Part shown: positions 34,258-42,121 of the stretch, piece by piece
Layout: each line of letters opens with the position of its first letter
How positions within the stretch are numbered: the stretch's first letter is position 1
Source: CAZUGA01 sp964619885
GTDB taxonomy: Bacteria > Pseudomonadota > Gammaproteobacteria > Methylococcales > UBA1147
Assembly: GCA_964619885.1 (NCBI GenBank)
Contig: CAZUGA010000040.1
Location: 1-42,121 of the forward strand
Length of the DNA: 42,121 nt
Direction of reading: 5' to 3'
Position numbers and translations under genes: made by a program
The notes under the pieces: model-generated
What the model saw: the letters and a program-made list of their open reading frames with translations, nothing else
The model's database searches: none
Told to the model about the DNA's origin: nothing

Positions 34258-36252
34258 ATGCCATCGCGCAAAGAACTTGCGAATGCCATTCGCGCTTTGA
34301 GCATGGACGCGGTCGAAAAAGCCACTTGTGGGCACCCAGGGGCGCCAATGGGTATGGCGGATATCGCCGAAGTATTGTGGAACGATTATTTTGTCCACAA
34401 CCCCACAAATCCTGACTGGCCGGACCGTGATCGTTTTGTATTGTCCAATGGGCATGGTTCGATGCTGATCTATTCGATCTTGCATCTTACCGGCTATGAT
34501 TTGTCAATCGAAGATATCAAAAGCTTTCGCCAATTACATTCCAAAACCCCGGGTCATCCAGAATACGGTTATACCCCAGGGGTTGAAACAACTACAGGCC
34601 CACTCGGACAAGGTCTAGCCAATGCGGTAGGAATGGCGTTAGCGGAACGCACGTTGGCGGCACAATTTAACCGCAAAGACCACACTATAGTAAATCACTA
34701 TACCTATGTCTTTTTGGGCGACGGTTGCATGATGGAAGGGATTTCCCACGAAGTCAGTTCCCTGGCAGGAACTTTGAGATTGGACAAGCTCATCGCATTT
34801 TACGATGACAATGGAATTTCCATCGACGGTGAAGTTGAGGGGTGGTTTACCGACGATACGGTAAAACGATTCGAATCTTATGGTTGGCACGTAATTCCTG
34901 GCGTTGATGGACACGATCCGGACCAAATTAAAACCGCGGTTGAACAAGCCCGTGCACAAACCGGTAAACCTACGCTAATTTGTTGCAAAACCATCATTGG
35001 CTGGGGCGCACCCAACAAGCAAGGCAAAGAAAGTTGTCACGGGGCAGCGTTGGGCGAGCGTGAAGTCGAATTGGTACGAGAAACCATTAACTGGCCCCAC
35101 GCACCCTTCGAAGTTGCCGACGAGATATATACACAATGGGATGCTAAACAACGTGGAGCGGCACACGAACAAGCATGGAATAAACGTTTCGTATCCTACC
35201 GGAACGCACACCCAGAACTTGCCGAAGAATTCGATCGTCGCATCAACAGAAGATTACCCAAACACTGGGATGATCACGCGAAAGCATATATAGAACAAAC
35301 CAATCAGGCTTGTGAAAATATCGCCAGCCGCAAGGCATCTTTGAATGCTATCAATATATTCGCGCCAGAATTACCCGAATTATTAGGTGGTTCAGCCGAT
35401 CTAGCCGGGTCAAATCTGACGATCTGGGACGGCGCTAAAGACGTCAATGCCGGAGATAAATCCGGTAATTACATTTACTACGGCGTTCGCGAATTCGGCA
35501 TGTCGGCAATGATGAACGGCATAGCATTGCATGGCGGCTTTATCACCTTCGGCGCAACGTTTCTGATGTTTTCCGACTACGCACGCAATGCATTGCGTAT
35601 GTCCGCCTTGATGAAAGTACCGGTCATTCACATATACACCCATGACTCGATCGGTCTCGGCGAAGACGGGCCAACCCACCAACCAGTCGAGCATCTGGCT
35701 TCGTTAAGACTGATTCCGAATATGGAGGTCTGGCGCCCTTGCGATACGGTTGAATCCGCAGTCGCGTGGAAAGCAGCAATCGATCACAATACGGGGCCAA
35801 CCTGTCTAACCTTTTCACGTCAAACTTTACCGCATCAACAGCGCACTAAAGACCAATTGTCAAACATCGCTAGGGGCGGGTATACATTACAGGACTGCGA
35901 TGGTATCCCCGACGCGATTTTGATCGCCACTGGATCGGAAGTCGAATTGGCAGTGCAAGCATCTGATCTGCTGGCCCGGCAAGGTAGAAACATTCGAGTT
36001 GTATCCATGCCCTGCACCAGCGTATTCGACCGTCAGGATGTTGCCTACAAAAAATCCATACTGCCGGATTCAGTCACGGCTAGAGTATCCATAGAAGCTG
36101 GAGCAACTCCGCATTGGTACAAGTACATCGGAATAAATGGTAAAGCCATCGGTGTAGATCGATTCGGGGAATCAGCCCCTGCTGAACGTTTATTCGAAGA
36201 ATTTGGGCTCACGGTTACGCATATTGTCGACACAACTAATCAATTGTTATAG
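34258..36252 (+). CDS. tkt: Transketolase
   Basis: The 664-residue product is a full transketolase. The thiamine-pyrophosphate domain has His26 in TCGHPGAPMG, SNGHGSML with His66, TGPLGQG, and the metal motif FLGDGCMMEG with the DDNGISIDG follow-up. The middle domain has GVREFGMSAMMNGIALHGG and HDSIGLGEDGPTHQPVEHL, and the C-terminal domain ends near FGESAPAERLFEEFG. It moves two-carbon units between sugar phosphates in the regenerative part of the Calvin cycle and in the pentose phosphate pathway. AGGAGA at 34247-34252 supports the start. The prk gene follows after 231 bases on the same strand. Confidence 0.98.
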   Translation: MPSRKELANAIRALSMDAVEKATCGHPGAPMGMADIAEVLWNDYFVHNPTNPDWPDRDRFVLSNGHGSMLIYSILHLTGYDLSIEDIKSFRQLHSKTPGHPEYGYTPGVETTTGPLGQGLANAVGMALAERTLAAQFNRKDHTIVNHYTYVFLGDGCMMEGISHEVSSLAGTLRLDKLIAFYDDNGISIDGEVEGWFTDDTVKRFESYGWHVIPGVDGHDPDQIKTAVEQARAQTGKPTLICCKTIIGWGAPNKQGKESCHGAALGEREVELVRETINWPHAPFEVADEIYTQWDAKQRGAAHEQAWNKRFVSYRNAHPELAEEFDRRINRRLPKHWDDHAKAYIEQTNQACENIASRKASLNAINIFAPELPELLGGSADLAGSNLTIWDGAKDVNAGDKSGNYIYYGVREFGMSAMMNGIALHGGFITFGATFLMFSDYARNALRMSALMKVPVIHIYTHDSIGLGEDGPTHQPVEHLASLRLIPNMEVWRPCDTVESAVAWKAAIDHNTGPTCLTFSRQTLPHQQRTKDQLSNIARGGYTLQDCDGIPDAILIATGSEVELAVQASDLLARQGRNIRVVSMPCTSVFDRQDVAYKKSILPDSVTARVSIEAGATPHWYKYIGINGKAIGVDRFGESAPAERLFEEFGLTVTHIVDTTNQLL

Positions 36253-36483
36253 TTTAGTCGCCTCTTAGAATCGATAATGCAAAAGATAATCACCATTAAA
36301 ATAAGAAAAAGCACCGATGAATCCCGACACTGGCACCAAAACGCCAGCCAGTTTCGGTGATTGTAACGGAGAATTCGAACTAGTTAGGATGAATGTAAAG
36401 ATGCTAAATGAAGATTTTAACCAAAACTGGTTTCGGTTCCTTCCGTTCTGAGTACAGCGCAATATCTGATGAAATCCTGACCC

Positions 36484-37374
36484 ATGTCCAAAGCGCATCC
36501 GATTATTGCAGTTACCGGCTCTTCTGGCGCAGGCACGACGACCGTTAAGCACGCTTTCGAACACATATTCACCAAATTAGATATCCATGCCGGAATGCTG
36601 GAAGGCGACAGTTTCCATCGCTTCGAGCGGATGGAAATGCGGCGCAGAATTATAGAACACGACAAGCTTGGCAAACCATTCAGTCATTTTTCAGCCGAAA
36701 CCAATTTGCTCGAAAAACTGGAAGCTTTATTCCGTCAATATGGCGAGAACGGTACCGGCAAACGGCGCTTCTATGTACACGATGAAACCGAAGCTTCTCT
36801 GCACAAAATCCCTGCAGGGACGTTTACAGAATGGGAAGACCTGCCGCCCGACACCGACCTTATGTTTTACGAAGGGCTGCACGGCGCGGCCAAAACCAAA
36901 ACGATCGATATATCTAAGTATGCGGATTTAATCGTTGGGGTGGTACCTGTCATTAACCTTGAATGGATCCAGAAAATCAATCGAGATATCGAAGAACGCG
37001 GTTATAAGCGCGACGCCGTTACCGAAACCATTCTGCGCCGTATGCATGATTATGTGTATATGATCGCACCGCAATTTTCACGAACGGACATCAACTTCCA
37101 ACGGGTCCCTACAGTCGATACTTCCAATCCATTTATATCCCGATATGTACCCACACTGGATGAAAGCTTTGTTGTGATACGGGTTAATAACCCGAAAAAA
37201 TTCGACATCGATTTCCCCTATCTTCTCGCCATGATACAAAATTCCTTTATGTCCCGGCGCAACAATATCGTTATCCCCGGTGGAAAAATGGGACTGGCAA
37301 TGGAAATTATATTCATGCCTATTGTCGAACAGATTATGCTGGCAAAAAAACAAGCTTCGGCATTTAAAACATAA
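36484..37374 (+). CDS. prk: Phosphoribulokinase
   Basis: The 296-residue product is a proteobacterial (class I) phosphoribulokinase: IIAVTGSSGAGTTTVKHAF gives the P-loop at residues 12-19, EGDSFHRFERMEM the ribulose-5-phosphate site, LMFYEGLHGA the Walker-B-like strand, and INLEWIQKINRD a conserved helix. It makes ribulose-1,5-bisphosphate from ribulose-5-phosphate and ATP, the step unique to the Calvin cycle, and so shows that the cbbM product works in carbon fixation rather than in AMP salvage. Length is normal. The aldolase gene starts 43 bases downstream, with its own ribosome site, so they are probably one operon. Confidence 0.97.
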   Translation: MSKAHPIIAVTGSSGAGTTTVKHAFEHIFTKLDIHAGMLEGDSFHRFERMEMRRRIIEHDKLGKPFSHFSAETNLLEKLEALFRQYGENGTGKRRFYVHDETEASLHKIPAGTFTEWEDLPPDTDLMFYEGLHGAAKTKTIDISKYADLIVGVVPVINLEWIQKINRDIEERGYKRDAVTETILRRMHDYVYMIAPQFSRTDINFQRVPTVDTSNPFISRYVPTLDESFVVIRVNNPKKFDIDFPYLLAMIQNSFMSRRNNIVIPGGKMGLAMEIIFMPIVEQIMLAKKQASAFKT

Positions 37375-37417
37375 AGCATGTCGTGAATATCAATAAACCC
37401 CAAAAGGAGAATCAAAA

Positions 37418-38482
37418 ATGGCATTAATTTCAATGCGACAACTATTGGACTACGCTGCGGAACACGACTTTGGACTGCCTGCATTTAATGTCAACAATAT
37501 GGAACAGGTACACGCCATTATGCAAGCTGCCGACGCCACCGACAGCCCGGTTATCATGCAAGGTTCAGCTGGCGCCAGGTCTTATGCAGGAGAACCTTTC
37601 CTGCGTCATTTGATAATTGCGGCCATCGAACAATACCCGCATATTCCAGTTGTAATGCACCAGGATCATGGAGCCGAACCAGCTGTCTGCTTTCGGTCGA
37701 TTCAATCGGGCTTTACCAGCGTCATGATGGATGGCTCGTTGATGCCGGATATGAAAACCCCCGCCAGCTACGACTATAACGTAGCCACCACCGCCGAAGT
37801 GGTAAAACTAGCCCATGCTTGCGGGGTTTCAGTTGAAGGGGAATTGGGTTGTCTCGGTTCACTGGAAACCGGTGAGATGGGTGAAGAAGACGGACATGGT
37901 GCTGAAGGGAAATTGAGCATGGACCAGTTACTCACCGATCCTGATGAAGCCGCCGACTTTGTCGAAAAAACCAAAGTCGATACCCTGGCCATCGCTATCG
38001 GGACCAGCCATGGCGCTTACAAATTCACCCGACCGCCGACCGGGGATATCCTAGCTATCGACAGAATCAAGGAAATTCATGCGCGCATCCCCAACACGCA
38101 TTTAGTCATGCACGGCTCATCATCGGTACCCCAGGATTGGTTGGAAACGATCAACAATTACGGTGGTGACATGGGTAAAACTTATGGCGTACCGGTAGCA
38201 GAAGTCCAAGAAGGCATCAAGCACGGCGTTCGAAAAGTGAATATTGACACAGATTTGCGAATGGCATCAACGGGTGCGATTCGAAAGTTCATGGCTGAAA
38301 ATAAATCGGTATTCGATCCCCGCAAATTCCTGAAAGCCTCGACCGATGCGATGCAAAGCATTTGCGAGGCAAGATACAAGTCCTTTGGCTGCGCCGGACA
38401 CGGATCGAAAATAAAATCATTGTCTCTTGATACCATGGTATCGCGATACGCTAGCGGAGAACTCGATCCACAGGTAAGCTAA
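37418..38482 (+). CDS. fba: Fructose-bisphosphate aldolase, class II (Calvin-cycle subtype)
   Basis: The 354-residue product is a class II zinc aldolase of the CbbA/Calvin subtype. ALISMRQLLDYAAEHDFGLPAFNVNNMEQ starts the barrel in the usual way (positions 2-30), VMHQDHGAEP has Asp83 and zinc ligand His84, and AIGTSHGAYKF, LVMHGSSSVPQDW and VRKVNIDTDLRMA supply the other metal and phosphate contacts. It joins triose phosphates to fructose-1,6-bisphosphate and, in the Calvin cycle, also makes sedoheptulose-1,7-bisphosphate. The ribosome site AGGAGA at 37405-37410 supports the ATG. It closes the Calvin-cycle gene series; the next gene is convergent. Confidence 0.97.
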   Translation: MALISMRQLLDYAAEHDFGLPAFNVNNMEQVHAIMQAADATDSPVIMQGSAGARSYAGEPFLRHLIIAAIEQYPHIPVVMHQDHGAEPAVCFRSIQSGFTSVMMDGSLMPDMKTPASYDYNVATTAEVVKLAHACGVSVEGELGCLGSLETGEMGEEDGHGAEGKLSMDQLLTDPDEAADFVEKTKVDTLAIAIGTSHGAYKFTRPPTGDILAIDRIKEIHARIPNTHLVMHGSSSVPQDWLETINNYGGDMGKTYGVPVAEVQEGIKHGVRKVNIDTDLRMASTGAIRKFMAENKSVFDPRKFLKASTDAMQSICEARYKSFGCAGHGSKIKSLSLDTMVSRYASGELDPQVS

Positions 38483-38484
38483 AT

Positions 38485-38548
38485 ATTAACCTTGAGCGGT
38501 ATCAATAGGATGTATGATGCCTGTCAATACTGTTAGATTGAGGTTAAT
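38485..38548. repeat. 8-bp inverted repeat across the fba / SGNH convergent junction
   Basis: ATTAACCT (38485-38492) and AGGTTAAT (38541-38548) lie 48 bases apart, the first just after the fba stop and the second over the stop of the SGNH hydrolase gene. A long-armed stem-loop in either transcript could slow polymerase, but no T-run follows. It may be chance. Confidence 0.3.
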
Positions 38549-39671
38549 CCGACTTCTGCAGCAAGCCGTTTTCGTCCATATACCGATGAAGACCTTTCGC
38601 AACCAGCGAATGCCCAGTACTCGACAGGTGACCACCAATATCTTTAGGCCGCCAAATTGGCTGATCTGGCGATTCCTCTGCAAAGGCCCTGAAGGGCCCA
38701 TCCATATTGATAACCGCCATTCCCAATTCTTTAGCAACATCCTGGCTGAACGCGCCAATCTCTTCATATTTTGACCTGCCTTTTTCAACTATATCCCGAT
38801 CCGGAAGAATCAACCAGATCGGGACTGCACCTTGCGCAACAATGTCATCCCGAAAACGTAACATCAGCGCCGCCAATAATTTTCGACCTGCCGAACCCTT
38901 CGATCGATCGCGTTTCTCGTGATTGATAATGGGTTCGGCAAATGCAGCAATAGCATAGGAATAACCCCAACCCCCAATCTTTCTCTCGCCCGAAACATAT
39001 TTTTGGTATAACTCTTCGGGTGCCGGTACCGGTGAATTCGTCAGGACCAAACGCCCCTCATCCAATTCAAACATTGGCTTGGCGTAATAGCGAAAACGTA
39101 TCAAATTGCGGCTGTAATCCAACAAATAAAACCCTAGCACTACAATATCAGGTTCATACTTCTTGCCGTATCGTCGGTAATTAATTATTTGCTGGTCGGT
39201 GCCGGTCGCCGAAACACTTAGATTCAACACCTCCCAGTCCTGTAGATAATTGTCAGCCAATTGGGCCGCGTAGGTTTGTTCGTTTGAAACACCGTAGCCA
39301 AACGAAAAACTATCACCCAAAATCACTAAACGTTTTTGCCGTGGATGCGGCCCTGCGCTAAATTCCTGTTTATTGCGCATATGCTCAGCATTTATTTTGA
39401 CTTCTTCAGTATAGAGATTGGCCCGGTTGTTCCAACCTATCCACGGATCATAATCAAATTTCTCGTTAAACGAAGCGTTGCCGCTGGTTGCGCGCTCCCT
39501 GACCCACTGCCATTCTTTCCTAACCGAATAATCGAAATGAGGAGGAATTTTGTCGGTAACCGCATAATAAATACGCAGGCTTGCTTCCAATAGCAAAAAT
39601 ACGCTTGCCGAGTAAAACAGCACCAACCCGATATATCGATTAAAACTTTTTTTACCGCTTTTCTTATTCAA
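38544..39671 (-). CDS. Membrane-anchored SGNH/GDSL-family hydrolase
   Basis: The 375-residue protein has one N-terminal membrane segment (about residues 13-31, YIGLVLFYSASVFLLLEASL) and then an exported SGNH domain. Block I reads LVILGDSFSFGYGV with the nucleophile Ser121; block II is near NLSVSATGTDQQI; block V is KDIGGHLSSTGHSLVA with His348 as the likely catalytic base and an aspartate at 344, four rather than the usual three residues before it. Enzymes of this kind cleave ester bonds; exported, anchored members often act on acetylated polysaccharides, but the substrate here is not known. The start codon is TTG at 39671 without a good ribosome site. It is convergent with fba and stands alone on its strand. 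Confidence 0.83.
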   Translation of the reverse strand: MNKKSGKKSFNRYIGLVLFYSASVFLLLEASLRIYYAVTDKIPPHFDYSVRKEWQWVRERATSGNASFNEKFDYDPWIGWNNRANLYTEEVKINAEHMRNKQEFSAGPHPRQKRLVILGDSFSFGYGVSNEQTYAAQLADNYLQDWEVLNLSVSATGTDQQIINYRRYGKKYEPDIVVLGFYLLDYSRNLIRFRYYAKPMFELDEGRLVLTNSPVPAPEELYQKYVSGERKIGGWGYSYAIAAFAEPIINHEKRDRSKGSAGRKLLAALMLRFRDDIVAQGAVPIWLILPDRDIVEKGRSKYEEIGAFSQDVAKELGMAVINMDGPFRAFAEESPDQPIWRPKDIGGHLSSTGHSLVAKGLHRYMDENGLLQKSD

Positions 39672-40452
39672 TTTGCGTACTCAATATTGCAACAATTCTT
39701 AAAGGGGGCAACAAAGATCAAAAAAACCGTCTGTTATTCATAATTATTTGCACGTCAATACCAACCGAAACTCTAAATTTTGATCAAATTCACACTTTGC
39801 AGATCATTCTAAATACCACAGGCCATTATCCCGTCATTCCACAATTCAAACTTTGCGTTCAAACCACTTTGAAGATTCTTGAATGTCGAGCTGGATAAGT
39901 GAGCTAACGCAAAAATCGTCACCCCAACATTTCTAACCAATCGTTATTTCGATTGGGAAGTGATACGCAAAATTTTGCAAAAGGAATTTGACGAAAACAT
40001 AATTGGTCGCTTCTGAGTTGACGATATCGCACTGCTGAAATAGCGCGGTAACATACGAACGGATCAAAAAAATGTAATTTCAGAAAAACCATGCATCTAA
40101 TTCTTCGAATTATTCACTCGATTATCTCACCAATTGGTCGTACCAGGGTGCAATATCTCATCGAGTCTAAATTTCGTTTATGATACTGGATAGTTCAAAT
40201 CCAATCAGTAGCAAAATCGTCGTACCAAGCGACCTGAGATGTCTATACGAAAAACATCGACAAAGCACCCGTTATTGTTACACTAACCAATCCAATATGT
40301 GGGATGATACTGCGTCAATGGTCTAGCACTATTTTAACGGTCCGAAATGAGAATTTCCCAAACCACTACCTGTGGCACTGAAATCACCGCGCTATACGCA
40401 GTGGATCCGGCTCAATCCTTAAAATCGATAATAATTTAAACCGGTAAATCTT
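39672..40452. other. Almost 800-base noncoding stretch
   Basis: No gene, tRNA or terminator is seen between the SGNH gene and the monooxygenase. One small perfect hairpin pairs CCAATCG (39937-39943) with CGATTGG (39950-39956) around TTATTT. The base composition is AT-rich like the other gaps, and no similarity to the flanking genes was seen that would point to a decayed copy. Confidence 0.45.
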
Positions 40453-41913
40453 ATGACTGAAGCAGCGCAAATCCACACCATCGGAATTATTGGGGCCGGC
40501 GTCGCTGGGCTTGCGGCCGCTCGGTTGCTTTCTACTGCTGGCTTCGAGTGTGAAGTCTTCGAGAAGGGTGACCGCGTAGGAGGCGTTTGGGCTAGCGGTT
40601 ATCATACCTTCGGGCTGCAAACGCCAAAATCTTTGTATGAAATTCCGGACTACCCGATGCCGGAAAGTTTTCCTAGATTACCAACCGGCCAACAACTTCA
40701 AGCCTATTTCGAAGATTACGCCAAAACTTTCGGCCTTATCGATAAAATAAGGTTGGGTTGCACTATCAAGAAACTTGAGCAACGCGGTTCTGATTCCTGG
40801 CTGATAAAATATTATCAAAAGGGCATAGACCCGATTCAAGAAAAAACCTTTGACTATATTGTTGTCGCAACCGGACTTTATTCGAACCCGTTCATACCCG
40901 ATTTACCCAATAGAAAAAGCTTTGACGGTGAAGTGTTACACTCTTCACAATACACGTCGCCTGATCAGGTTAAGGGAAAAAACGTGGTTGTAGTGGGCTT
41001 CGGAAAAAGCGCGTTGGATATTGCAACCGACGCTGCACTATATGCAAACCGGGTAAGCTTGGCGTTTAGGGAGGCGCATTGGCCCGTACCCGTTGACGTA
41101 CTCAATCTGATAGATGTCCGCCGGATATTTTTAAACCGTTTGGTCGGCGGATTTTTCCCCCTTTATCAACGACCCAAAAAATGGGAGAAAAAGCTGCACC
41201 AGTTCTGTCCTTGGCTGGTCAAAGGCTTCTGGCGATTTGTTGAATTATTGCTGAAAATCCAATTCCCGCTAAAAGCCTGCAAAGTGCTTCCCAGCACTGC
41301 ACCGGAAAGTGATTTTTTTAACCAGGACTTTCTGCCGCGCCCTGAAACCTACAAGCTGATGAAACAGGGTAAAATCGAATGCGTCCAAACAAAAAATTTA
41401 GATTTGGATTCAACGGGAGTTGTGCTGGATAGCGGAGATCACCTACCCTGCGATACGATCATATTCGGAACAGGTTGGAAGCCCGACTATAGCTGGCTAC
41501 CGGATCAATTCCATAGCGCGATAAACGATGATGGCGTTTACCTGTACCGCCATATTATTCACCCTGATCTTCCAAACTGCGCATTCATTGGCTGGGCTTC
41601 AACCTTTTCGAACTCATTGACGGCACATCTTGCATCGGTATGGCTGGTGAAATTACTAAAGAATAAATTCAACCTTCCAAATCAAACCGATCTACAACAG
41701 GAGATTGAGAAAATAAAAGCCTGGAAACGTAGTTTTATGCCACTCAGCAACAGTCGTGCTTCGCTGCTGCAATTGCATATGTGGAATTATCATGATGAAT
41801 TACTTCGTGACGCGGGTATAGACCCCAAACGTAAATCCAATGTGTTGGCCGAATGGCTACAAGATTACCGACCTTCGGATTACCGACAAGTTTTGGAAGG
41901 GATAAAACAATAA
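40453..41913 (+). CDS. Flavin-containing monooxygenase-like NAD(P)/FAD-binding oxidoreductase
   Basis: The 486-residue protein has two dinucleotide sites: IGIIGAGVAGLAAARLL (GxGxxG at residues 14-19) for FAD, followed by the GGVW turn typical of flavin monooxygenases, and VVVVGFGKSALDIA for NADPH. Between them lies FDGEVLHSSQY, a good match to the FMO signature FxGxxxHxxxY, and YSNPFIPDLP before it. DTIIFGTGWKPDY is the usual late ATG-type motif. FMOs oxidise soft nitrogen or sulfur atoms; the Baeyer-Villiger type is less likely because the signature lacks its W/P ending. The substrate is not known. The gene stands alone and is followed after 160 bases by IS-like terminal repeats. Confidence 0.9.
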   Translation: MTEAAQIHTIGIIGAGVAGLAAARLLSTAGFECEVFEKGDRVGGVWASGYHTFGLQTPKSLYEIPDYPMPESFPRLPTGQQLQAYFEDYAKTFGLIDKIRLGCTIKKLEQRGSDSWLIKYYQKGIDPIQEKTFDYIVVATGLYSNPFIPDLPNRKSFDGEVLHSSQYTSPDQVKGKNVVVVGFGKSALDIATDAALYANRVSLAFREAHWPVPVDVLNLIDVRRIFLNRLVGGFFPLYQRPKKWEKKLHQFCPWLVKGFWRFVELLLKIQFPLKACKVLPSTAPESDFFNQDFLPRPETYKLMKQGKIECVQTKNLDLDSTGVVLDSGDHLPCDTIIFGTGWKPDYSWLPDQFHSAINDDGVYLYRHIIHPDLPNCAFIGWASTFSNSLTAHLASVWLVKLLKNKFNLPNQTDLQQEIEKIKAWKRSFMPLSNSRASLLQLHMWNYHDELLRDAGIDPKRKSNVLAEWLQDYRPSDYRQVLEGIKQ

Positions 41914-42072
41914 AGCTGATTATTTTTTCGGTAAGTGTTTATTTTTGATTGGCTCTCAAATACCTGGCCGAGAATCTGTAAAAATAATTCGATGGCCTCT
42001 ACAAATAGACTGGTATTGCCTTAGCCTATTTTTGAATTCTACAGTTTGGCGGATGGCGCAAGCTTGTTGCAT

Positions 42073-42121
42073 ATTCTGGCCCAATCTGAACACTGATTCT
42101 GGCGCAACGTGAACAGCGATT
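42073..42121. mobile_element. Tandem 23-bp repeats, probable end of an IS21-family element
   Basis: Two 23-base units stand head to tail at 42073-42095 and 42096-42118, each running ATTCTGGCSCAA then a two-base variable part and TGAACA, with 18 of the 23 positions identical, and a third unit appears to begin (ATT) at the window edge. Multiple tandem copies of such a unit inside the element end, used as transposase binding sites, are a feature of IS21-like elements (istA/istB). No transposase gene is in the window; it would lie just to the right. The left boundary may be near the TGTTGC at 42065-42070. Confidence 0.55.

Noticed and set aside
1..42121. CRISPR arrays, prophage modules, toxin-antitoxin pairs, integrons
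   Set aside because: No regularly spaced repeats, phage structural genes, small gene pairs or attC-like sites were seen on reading the window.

Overview
The window looks like chromosomal DNA of a gammaproteobacterium able to fix CO2. The basis is a form II RuBisCO (cbbM) followed by gap, pyk, tkt, phosphoribulokinase and a class II aldolase, plus gammaproteobacterial-type housekeeping genes (prlC, ubiD, hemH, rplM-rpsI) and a WbpL/WbpM-type surface-polysaccharide module. A sulfur- or methane-type autotroph, free-living or symbiotic, fits, but no energy-metabolism gene is visible to decide. Noncoding gaps are long and numerous (ten exceed 300 bases). The left edge carries a broken HD-GYP gene and the right edge carries tandem repeats typical of an insertion-sequence end, so the genome seems to be undergoing gene loss and transposition.

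Layout. 1-7.1 kb is an accessory region: an HD-GYP remnant, a membrane-anchored C13 (legumain-like) peptidase, a 1.2 kb noncoding stretch with a compact set of hairpins, a GlxA-type regulator, a membrane-linked amidohydrolase and an ICMT-like methyltransferase. 7.5-8.65 kb is a minus-strand unit, promoter-rplM-rpsI-tRNA-Gln(CTG)-terminator. 8.67-15.2 kb is a minus-strand polysaccharide cluster: GT4, WcaF-like acetyltransferase, GT2, NAD-dependent epimerase/reductase, WbpL-like initiating transferase and WbpM-like 4,6-dehydratase. The last three match the wbpK/V-wbpL-wbpM order that makes and loads a 6-deoxy-HexNAc sugar onto undecaprenyl phosphate. No flippase, polymerase or ABC exporter is in the window.

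15.4-28.2 kb holds a DCC-family protein, an unrecognised secreted and membrane-anchored protein, an overlapping prlC-ubiD pair, a two-gene RND efflux system (adaptor and permease, no outer-membrane factor), hemH, an SDR and an orphan TRAP solute-binding protein. 28.5-38.5 kb is the Calvin-cycle region. cbbM is separated from gap-pyk by a convergent methyltransferase, then come tkt and prk-fba. pgk, fructose/sedoheptulose bisphosphatase, rpe, rpiA, cbbR and cbbQ/O are absent here. 38.5-42.1 kb holds a membrane-anchored SGNH hydrolase, an almost 800-base noncoding stretch, a flavin-containing monooxygenase and the edge of a probable IS21-like element.

I found no CRISPR array, phage module or clear new defence system. 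The points most worth a second look are the structured noncoding element near 2.4 kb, the transmembrane C13 peptidase, the unknown Cys-containing secreted protein at 16 kb, the gap-pyk pair without pgk, and the RND permease lacking the usual TM10 lysine.
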